Of a DNA stretch of 64,000 nucleotides, positions 22,201 to 31,300 are shown piece by piece. Under the pieces are notes generated by a model that did not search any database, had not been told where the DNA came from, and saw only the letters and a list, made by a program, of their open reading frames with translations. Source of the stretch: Asterias rubens (Eukaryota > Echinodermata > Asteroidea > Forcipulatida > Asteriidae); NCBI RefSeq assembly GCF_902459465.1, contig NC_047083.1, positions 8,423,526 through 8,487,525 of the forward strand, read 5' to 3'. Each line of letters begins with the position of its first letter. Position 1 is the stretch's first letter. The translations under genes and the position numbers were made by a program.

Positions 22201-22333
22201 GAAGCAAACAACAACAAAATCTAAATAATTGTGGAGGGCTCTACAAAAACCGTCTTGAAAAGGTGAAGAAAATCGAGTGCGGACAGAAAACAATCTTACC
22301 ATCTATTGTTGAATCCTCTCCACCTTCAGCCAT
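19244..22333 (-). CDS. BAX: BAX-like pro-apoptotic Bcl-2 family protein (5 exons, 210 aa)
   Basis: Exons in transcript order are 22300-22333, 21951-22191, 21156-21291, 19916-20032 and 19244-19348. All junctions are GT/AG, phases agree, and the sum is 633 bases (210 residues plus TGA). Seen: BH3 at about residues 74-88 (LREIGHILD), the BAX-type segment MINSVPTDSP at 93-102, BH1 at 115-134 (GDGEIHWGRIIGLFYF), BH2 at 168-183 (DWIIRRGGW then EYFGSS), a hydrophobic tail anchor at about 189-206, and a basic KLKK end. Family knowledge: BAX proteins permeabilise the mitochondrial outer membrane, and human BAX is 192 residues with the same order of parts. Odd: the BH3 Asp of LxxxGD is His82 here. Introns 2 and 3 are mostly repeats. 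BAK is the alternative, but the TDSP segment and the FG..TPAW tail favour BAX. A 3' signal may be the minus-strand AATAAA near 18876. Confidence 0.93.
20139..20957 (+). repeat. Nine tandem tRNA-Leu(CAA)-like units, period 91 bp
   Basis: Unit starts (TGGCCGAGTGG) fall near 20145, 20236, 20327, 20418, 20509, 20600, 20691, 20782 and 20873. Each has box A TGGCCGAGTGGTTTAGC, anticodon loop ACTCAAGC, a variable-arm-like TTTCTGATCAGCAGAG and box B GTGGGTTCAAGTCC. Units are nearly identical except the first and last. The 5' acceptor strand that should pair with the 3' part (TTGACA) is missing, so these are not mature-tRNA genes. The last unit runs into SINE body (20945-21024). The array is antisense within intron 3 of the BAX-like gene. 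Confidence 0.92.
20945..21024 (+). repeat. SINE body fragment after the tRNA-like array
   Basis: GACACTTGTGTCCTTGAGCA and TCCTTCGGGTGGGACGT match the central body of the SINE complete at 27033, so the array grew from the head of one inserted SINE. Confidence 0.85.
21379..21926 (+). repeat. R1 element split by a nested MITE
   Basis: R1 begins TTAAAGGCACTGGACACCTT, is interrupted at 21404-21598 by the R5 MITE, resumes at TGTCAAAGACCAG, and ends GTCTCCAGTGCCTTTAAA. Together they fill most of BAX-like intron 2. Confidence 0.9.
21404..21598 (-). repeat. R5 MITE (about 195 bp), nested
   Basis: Ends are AATAGACCGATCCA and TGGATCGGTCTATT; the inside has CTCCGCCCCATTGCGTATTG. The same element lies in opposite orientation at 33928-34122. 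Confidence 0.92.
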
Positions 22334-23025
22334 ATCTTTTTATCCCCGTAGTATTTTCTTTTGGTTCACTCTTTTTTATTCGGTCGCTAGCAGGTACTGC
22401 ATGAAACAAATAAATAATGAAATTTAGATCTTTTTTAAGGCAATTTTTTACTGAATATTGTTACCAAAAGTAATAACATAGAACTAACTACATATACAAA
22501 CATTTGTCAAATATAAGTTTGAGGAAATAAGAATTAAAAAAATAAAATAGGCCTACATTATTTTCTTTCGTAACAAAACTAAAATCTGGTGGGCGGATTT
22601 TGAAAAATTTTCAAGAAAAAAAAGTACAGAACAACCAACAGTAAAACTCAAAAGTAAATTACTGTTTAGCGTAGGGCGCAAACTTCAATCCAGTACAAAC
22701 TTCAGCGTCCGCTGAGCGCAAACTTCTGGCCCGATTTCAATTGTGCATCCACTCCAGGGAGCTGAGAAAGATTGTTTATTATTTTATAATAATAAAAGGG
22801 ATGTTTGAGTTATTGGCCAAATGACCATCTGTGATCATGATGACCCACACCAGCACAAAGCGTAACGTAACAAACTAACAGTTATTGTGAAATGCCCCAA
22901 ATAATAATTTGTTTGTTGTTGTTGTGTCAAGTGTCAGACAGTGCAAAAACAAACAAGTTGACAAGTCAAGTTTGGGTGTGTGTTTTTGAATGGTTTTTGT
23001 TTCATATATAATTTCCAGTATGGAC
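22334..23025. other. Upstream region of the BAX-like gene
   Basis: It should hold the promoter and 5' UTR. I see no TATA box I would trust; AT-rich, no repeat family recognised. Confidence 0.4.
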
Positions 23026-23152
23026 AAGTTTCCGTATGGCGCCACCACTTTTTCATTCGATATGAAATAATATAGTATCTTATTTACCTCAATGAGATAT
23101 CCCTTTTTGTAAAAATGAGTGAAAAAGTGGTGGCGCCATACGGAAACTTATC
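23026..23152. repeat. MITE with ~33-bp terminal inverted repeats
   Basis: AAGTTTCCGTATGGCGCCAC at the left and GTGGCGCCATACGGAAACTT at the right, with ACTTTTTCATT / AATGAGTGAAAAAGT continuing inward around a 60-base AT-rich centre. Confidence 0.93.
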
Positions 23153-23764
23153 CCCCTGCACTGCAGTGAGTGCAGTTTCGATTTTGGTATTTTTACTCAT
23201 CCAAATTCCCTCAAGATTTGCTCAATATCTTACCTGTCAAAACGCCAAACTTGAAATAGCAGGGAAGCAGATGTTCTGGGTTTCACGAGAAATTCCACCA
23301 ACAAAGACAAATCTGTGGTAATGTTGTTGACACAATTATTTGGAAAACACCGGATGACTAATGTTTTGTGCAATAACTCCAGCAAATGTGTGGTCAAGAG
23401 CGCCCTCCATTGGCGATAAAAGTGAAGTATTCATAATAAACTTCCACTAGTCGTCAAAGTGCTGCGACCTGAAAACTTGGATGGCCTTGTCCTCAAGGCA
23501 TATATATATGTAGCCCCTTAAAAAAGACAATATTAATGAGTAAGGGGCACGATACGATAATGCCGATGGCAACGAGGTTGACAAAGTGAACAATTAACTC
23601 AAGGGAATAAATAAACATTCCTGAAACTTTTTAATTCAGATTTCATCTCATTTTTAATCACAGTAATTCACATACCAAAAATTATTTTCAACATTCACAA
23701 CATTTTAAATACACACTTTAAATACAACTCTTCCTATCCTATACCACAGAAGTTTATCAAAGAA
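23153..23764. other. No gene recognised
   Basis: No recognised repeat or exon in this intergenic stretch between the BAX-like and JmjC genes. Confidence 0.4.
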
Positions 23765-24047
23765 CATGGGAAGGGACGTAAAGCCGTTGGTCCCATGTGC
23801 TGTGTAACGCATGTAAAAGAACCCAGTGCACTTATCAAAAAGAGAAGGGGTTCGCCCCGGTGTTCCTAGTTGTGGCTGCTTAATGCGCCGTAGCACCTTG
23901 TAAACCCTTATAAGTGCTACATAATTGGGTCTCAGAATCCATCACTGCAATAACCTATCTTTCTGGATGTTTGTATATACTCAGCGCCTTGAGTACCTTG
24001 TTTGGTAGATACGTGCGCTAAATAAGACTTCGATATTATTATTATTA
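23765..24047 (+). repeat. SINE, 5'-truncated
   Basis: Holds GACGTAAAGCCGTTGGTCCC, TACATGCGTT-type core (ACGCATGTAAAAGAACCCAG), GTTCGCCCCGGTGTTCC and the tail ACTCAGCGCCTTGAGTACCT. It ends in ATT repeats; the tRNA head is missing. Confidence 0.85.
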
Positions 24048-24481
24048 CATATTAACAAACTGAAAAACTTTGGGCACACTTAATTTAAACACAACAATTA
24101 AATACAAACTTCTTCTTACCACAAATTTACATAAAGTATCAAAGTACACTGTTACAAAAATTCTTTAGTACACACTTTATTTTCTTAACTGCAAAACGTG
24201 TCAAATCTACAAACATCTTGCACATAGAGTGCCCTAATTGACACTTGCCAATCAAACAATCTGTGCAGGTTGACAGCCATGAACACAGCAAAGCCAAATA
24301 TCGGTTATCAAAAAGGTCTACTTTTGAACCAATATTTTCTTTACGAACATTAAATTTGTCAGAAGTTCCTCACTGGCAAAATGCAAACAAACATAGTTTT
24401 TTATTTACTTGTACAAAAACTTTGTTCAGCCTCTTCATTTGTGACAATATTTAACCCCAATGCCTTCATTTACGGCCCTGG
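24048..24481. other. No gene recognised
   Basis: AT-rich intergenic DNA with no supported feature. Confidence 0.4.
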
Positions 24482-24627
24482 GGTGGATTTCACAAAGAGT
24501 TAGGACTAGTCTCATCTCGAGTTAGGACTAGTTACTCGTCCTAACTTAGGACTATCCATGCAATTTGTATATCTCCTAGGACTAGTCCTAAGTTAGGACT
24601 AGTCCTAACTCTTTGTGAAATCGACCC
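24482..24627. repeat. R7 palindromic MITE
   Basis: GATTTCACAAAGAGTTAGGA at the left pairs with TCCTAACTCTTTGTGAAATC at the right; inner GGACTAGT blocks also pair. A second copy is at 43367-43514. Confidence 0.93.
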
Positions 24628-24897
24628 CTGGGTCCTCATATACCAGGGAAAAAACAAAAAATCTTTATCAGAGGTGATCGAGACATTGTCCCAAACAACT
24701 TTTTTTTAAGAAGTGATATTTGCAGATCCTCAAACTAAAAAGCAACAAAAAGATGTAAGCGCGTTTTTAGACTGTCGGCAACAGCTACCCTGTAAATGTA
24801 ATTATTTTTCAGCTCTTAGGGGTTAAAACATTAGGAATACCTATTGCACAAAATTTATTATTAAAGTTGGACCACACACTCCGACAAAATTCGCCCT

Positions 24898-25283
24898 TAT
24901 AGACACTGGACACTATTGGTAATTGTCAAAGACCAGTCTTCTCACGTGGTGTGTCTCAACATATGCATAAAATAACAAACCTGTGAAAATTTGAACTCAA
25001 TTGGTCATCGAAGTTGCAAGATAATAGTGAAAGAAAAAACACCCTTGTCACACGAAGTTGTGTGCTTTCAGATGATTGATTTTGAGAGTTAAAAATCTAA
25101 TTCTGAGATCTCGAAATCAAATTCGTGGAAAATTAATTCTTCCTCGAAAACTACTCCACTTCAGAGGGAGCCGTTTCTCACAATGTTTTTTACTACCAAC
25201 CTCTCCCCATTACTCGTAACCAAGTAAGGTTTTATGCTGATAAATATTTTGAGTAATTACCAATAGTGTCCACTGCCTTTAAG
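24898..25283 (+). repeat. R1 element just beyond the JmjC stop codon
   Basis: Its right end is 28 bases from the JmjC TAG, so it probably forms part of that gene's 3' UTR. A minus-strand AATAAA follows at about 24850. Confidence 0.9.
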
Positions 25284-25310
25284 ACTCATTCATGATGTTA
25301 TGCTAATGAG

Positions 25311-28300
25311 CTAAGTGTGTTCATGAGGACTGCTGTTGATTTGCCTAATGGCATCTTCAGTTACTTGACGTCCTTTGTCCAGAACTTCTTGGGGTATCAG
25401 AGAAGTTGCCGCCATCACCTGCAGAACACACCAACAAAAATAATGAACTCGAGACCAAGTATTTGTAGTTTCTTGTCTTTGAAACTGTTTCCTTTCCTAA
25501 AATGGTTATAAAAGGTTTTGCATGTTGGCCTCACTAGTCAGTCTAATAGGACCAATTCATTGACGACATTGGGTGCAGTCGATTAGCTTCCCCATGTGGG
25601 CCCTGCGGTGCTCACTCGGGTGAGCCCCTGATGACCAGAGCTAATCGAACGATCACATGGTGATCTCGTGTGGACGTCATGCACCTCGGGCCAGCCCCAA
25701 GTGACCCATTCCAAGAGCAGGGCACTGGGGGCTGACCCAAGTGAGCCCTTGGAATGCTGTCAAAGCTATTCGAACGTACCGGGGACAGACCGGGGTCCGT
25801 CCCAGGGAAGCTAATCGAACGCACCCATTATAAGCTTGCCTCGAACTATTTGACATAGCAACTGTCTCTATAGTCTGATGTATTCAAATTTAAGAGGTAA
25901 CTTGTGATCAAGCATGTCATTGTACCAGACATTATTCAAATTGAATGATTGCATAGTTGGAGTGATGGGTTCATGTTTTACCTGCTCTTTTGGGGTCAGG
26001 ATCTCAAAGTCTTCAGGCAACATTTCTTTTGTCACACTCCCTGCCTTCAGAATCTCCTCCAGCACATTCCTGCAAGATGACAAAGTAATTATCACATAAA
26101 TAAATAATGACAATTTCAGGCTTTGAATAAGGGAATCAATGTGTGGTGAAGAGGTTTTCAACTAGTGGTTTAATCCCAACGAGGCCTGGTTCTTGATAGG
26201 TAAATATACTTCAGGTTTAAACAACTAGTTGAAAACCGATTCAACACACTTTGATTCCCATTCATAAATACCTTTTCGGTCAAAAAAACATCAACACTTA
26301 TGGTCAAAAAGTTAAATAAATGCAAAATTTTTAATTTTTCAATGATTTCTTTCAACACAACACCCCTCCAGCTGTGAAATGGTAAGGCCCAGTCAAGGCC
26401 CTCGGGTAAACAACTCCTTATAAGGGAATGCTGTGGGCGTCGCGCGTATCGCGTGATGTGGCACAACTGCCTCGGCCGTTACTCTTGACCAATAGGAATG
26501 AAGAAACTGCCTTATAAGCACAGGTGCAAGCTCGCGTGTCACGCCCATGTTTCAACACTTTTTACTGGTCAAAAACAAAGGTTTATACACACCCACGTGA
26601 CGCGCTCTCCACCAATAGGGATAGCGAAACTGTCTGTGGTATTTATTAATTTCGTTTTTTGAAGGGGCACAGCAATATTCACCTGGTAAGAGGCCCTTCT
26701 TCGAGGAAAATGACAGTTTGAATTGGAACTTTGCAGAGGGCACCACAGCAAAGAGGGGGGTACCCACCTATAGTTAGCTGTGTTCATAACTTGGCTGCTG
26801 ACTGCTATTGTTTCCATGTCGTTGTACGCTTGGTGGAACCACCCGGTTGGTATTATGAGGAGCTCCCCCGGGTGCTGGGTGAAGGTGATCGCCCTCGCTT
26901 GGGCAAACATTGGGTAGGTCTGGATATCCGGATCAAAGGCATCTATGGGGCTAAAAATGGGAAACAGGATTAGGATTTGAAATTATATTATTCTCTCTAT
27001 TATTTTAATATTTTTTTGTTATGCAAGTGGAAGTGTCGTGGCCGAGTGGTTGAGAGCACCGAAATTCAAACTCTGGTGTTTCTTATCAGCAAAATTGTGA
27101 TTTCGAATCCCAAGCCGTGACACTTGTGTCCTTAAGCAAGACACTTCACCATTGCTTTTTCCTTCGGATGGGACGTTAAACCGTTGGTATCATGTGCTGT
27201 GTAATGCATGTAAAAGAACCCAGTGCACTTATCGAAAAGAAAAAGGGTTCGCCCGGTGTTCCTGGCTGTAAACGCTGTATGCGGCGTAGCACCTTGTATA
27301 CCCTTACAAGGTGCTACACAATTGGGTCTCAGAATCTTTTTCAGAAAGTTTGTATATATATACTCAGCGCCTTGAGTACCTTTGTTGGTAGATATGTGTG
27401 CTATATAAGACTTTTGATATTATTAAAGACACTGGACACTATTCGCAACTGTCAAAGACCAGTCTTCTCACTTGGTGTATCTCAACATATGCATAAAATA
27501 AAGAACCTGTGAAAATTTTAGCTCAATTGGTCGTCGAAGTTGCGAGATAATAATGAAAGAAAAAATACTCTTGTCACACGAAGTTGTGTGCATTTAGATG
27601 GTTGATTTCGAGACCTCAAATTCTAAATCTGAGGTCTCGAAATCAAAATCGTGGAAAAATACTCCTTTCTCGAAAACTATGTCACTTCAGAGGGAGCCGT
27701 TTCTCACAATGTTTTATACCATCAACCTCTCCCTACTACTAGTTACCAAGTAAGGTTTTATGCCAATAATTATTTTGAGTAATTACCAACAGTGTCCACT
27801 GCCTTTAAGTGTAGCTCCATGAAATTTGACTTGAGTCTGGTGCTCTAAACCACCAAACTACGACAGGCCATCCCTCTTACCTGTTGTATTTAAAACTTTT
27901 CAGTGGAAAACCAGAGAGGCGGTTGGGTAAGACGTACAGGAAGTCATCTTGGCCGGGTGGGTAGAGCTTCCATTTCTTCAGCCCTTTGAACACGGCGTTG
28001 GTCCCGGTCCAATTATATGGATCTGTAAAGATGAAAAAAGATGAAACACAGAAACACAGAAATGATGATTAAAAAAGGGAAATAAACCGAAACTTAACTA
28101 GAGATTGAGTGTGTGTGACAACAAAACTAGCCCACTTACTGCAAGTACTGATTGCTTGCGAACATAACAAGGTTTTTTTTATGGCTTTTATATTCATGAA
28201 AACAGATGTAAACAATTAAATGGAGAGCTAGTCATAGGAAAGGCTGGGGAGAGAAACAATAAAAAAAAAAAAAAAAAAAATTCTGACGTTAGTCAAGTTG

Positions 28301-31300
28301 GTCAAATCTAGTAGTACGAGGGCATGCTATAGACCTTATGCATTGACTTCATCCAGCCGCCATCTGAGAGGTAAAACGGTGATGAAACAAGGTGAGGGCG
28401 CCCTAATGAAATGACGTCATGTGCATAAGGTTTATTACGAATTACTACTGAGCGCACTGTACATATATACACAATTCGCAAACCACAACAAGCGTCTTGA
28501 GCAAAGACTACCATGCAGTAAGGAATGCTATAGAACACTCACACCACCTCAACACTACAACCATGCAAACAAATACAACATCCAGCGAAAACAGAAAGCT
28601 TAGTGTACGTATACATTTTTGTCAACTGTAACATTCCGAATAATAGGCGGAGCAAAGCCTATAAAGGGGGTAGCTGAAACAATGAACAATTGGGGACTGT
28701 GAAGAACACTAGGTGGCAGCAGAGCACTGGGTGAATCCATTGTTAATAATATCGAAGTCTTATATAGCGCACGTATCTACCAAACAAGGTACTCAAGGCG
28801 CTGAGTATATACAAACTTTCAGAAAGATAGGTTATTGCAGTGATGAATTCTGAGACCCAATTATTTAGCACCTTATAAGGGTTTACAAGGTGCTACGGCG
28901 CATTAAGCAGCCTCAACCAGGAACACCGGGGCGAACCCCTTCTCTTTTCGATAAGTGCACTGGGTTCTTTTACATGCGTTACACAACACATGGGACCAAC
29001 GGCTTTACGTCCCATGTCTTGTTTAAGGGCACAGTGTCACGGCTGGGGATTCGAACCCACACTCTGCTGATCAGAAACACCAGTTGTTCCAGGAGGGGTA
29101 CACATGCTAAGACCTAAAACCTTTCATGTGCAGGAATAACACAAATGCAGGAAGGTTGGCCACTCTTTGGGTGCACTCGATTAGCTTGACCCTGTGTCGA
29201 CCCCCTCCGATGCTCAGTCGGGTGAGCCCCTGACCAGAGCTTATCGATCGATCACTCACCCTCTCGTGGTGAGCCCCTGGAAAGACATTGAAGCTATTTG
29301 AACGTACCGGAGGCAGACCAGGGTAGACCCGGGGAAGCTACTTGAACTCACCCTACACAACCAAGCTCAGTTTTAGAGCTACATGAACAAGCCTTGCAGG
29401 CCTTGTACAGGCCCTGTAGCCACAAAAAAGCACCGCGAAACACCAGCTACTGTTCATGTAGTTTTCCGATACATGCGGCTTGGAGTATCTAGTTCTTAAA
29501 CTAACCAATATGAAGGCTTGACCGTGAATACCTGATTCCCCAAAGGAACATGGCATTCCACTGTTGAATCTTCTTGGGGAATAACTTCAAGAAGTCCCCA
29601 GCCCTGTTACAATATAGCTACAGAAAACACAACAAGACACTAACTACAAAGCTTGTACAGATATAAAAACCATGCAACTTGGAGGACAAGATTTGGGTTC
29701 TTAATAACTAACCAATATGAAGGCTTGACCGTGAATACCTAGTTCCCCAAAGGAACATGGCATTCCACGGTTGAATCTCCTTGGGGAATAACTTAAAGAA
29801 GTCCTCTTCTAAGTAAATCTGGTTTGCGATCATGGAAGAACCGGGAACAGGATGATAGCAAGAATTATTTATAAAAACTAGTATTGCGTTCTTTATAACT
29901 AACCAATATGAAGGCTTGACCGTGAGTATCGGGTTCCCCAAAGAAACATGGCATTCCACGGTTGAATCTCCTTGGGGAATAACTTAAAGAAGTCCTCTTC
30001 TAAGTAAATCTGGTTTGCGATCATGGAAGAACCGGGAACAGGATGATAGCAAGAATTATTTATAAAAACTAGTATTGCGTTCTTTATAACTAACCAATAT
30101 GAAGGCTTGACCGTGAGTATCGGGTTCCCCAAAGAAACATGGCATTCCACGGTTGAATCTCCTTGGGGAATAACTTAAAGAAGTCCTCTTCTAAGTAAAT
30201 CTGGTTTGCGATCATGGAGGAACCGGGAGCAGGATGATAGCAAGAATTATTTATAAAAACTAGTATTGCGTTCTTTATAACTAACCAATATGAAGGCTTG
30301 ACCGCGAGTATCGGGTTCCCCAAAGAAACATGGCATTCCATGGTTGAATCTCCTTGGGGAACAACTTAAAGAAGTCCTCTTCTAAGTAAATCTGGTTTGC
30401 GATCATGGAGGAACCGGGAGCAGGATGGTAGAATCAATTAATATTATTTGTAAAATAGTTATGAAATTAAGAGTTTCGTTTATGAAATTAGCCGTATAAA
30501 TAACCAAGTTTTGTAGAGAATATCAGGGGCCAATTTTATAGAGCTGCTTAAGCAGAAAATATTGCTTAAGCAGAAATAAGCAGGATACCAGTCACAAATT
30601 GTACTTGTGACATGGTAGTTTGGCTGGTAACCTTGTTCTGTTAAGTATATTTGCTTATGCTTAGCTACTTTTTTACACTCACTACACTCACTGAAAGTTA
30701 AACACATTTTGGTTACTTATTCAGTTTTAATCTAAATGATCTCTTTTGTACTCACTACACCCACTGACATTTTATCATACTTCAGTTACTTATTCAATCC
30801 AACCTACAGGATCTCTTTCATATACTCACTACACTCACTGAAATTTGAACATACATGTACTTCAGTTACTTATTCAGTTCCAACCATCTCTTTTATACTA
30901 ACTTCACTCACTTACATTTGAACCCAGTTACTTATTCAGTTTCCACGTACAAGATCTCTTTGATCAGTCACTGACATTTGAACCCAGTTACTGATTCAGT
31001 TCCAACCTACAGGATCTCTTTTATAATCAATACACTAATGGAATACCGTTTTTTATACAGCGGTTTTCACACCCGGATGGCTACTGAGTATACTTCAGTT
31101 CAACTCTATACAAAAAGAACTGGATGCATCCTGTCAATAAAAAAAAACGAAGAAGGAATTCAAAACTTACCGAAGAACCGATATCATTCTGGAGGTCAGG
31201 TCTTTGCGGAATAAAAAGTTCATCTTCGACGTAGGTCCAGCTGCGAGGATTTCTTTCTTTAAGATGTTCAATAAAAGTTTTGAGGGGAATAGAATAACTC

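Noticed and set aside
21928-22302. 124-codon minus ORF over BAX-like exon 2
   Set aside because: Different frame from the exon that matches BAX; the correct frame is supported by BH motifs and splice phase.
23705-23896. Minus ORF starting MLRRIKQPQ, repeated at 28890
   Set aside because: Both are the same stretch of SINE body read in one frame.
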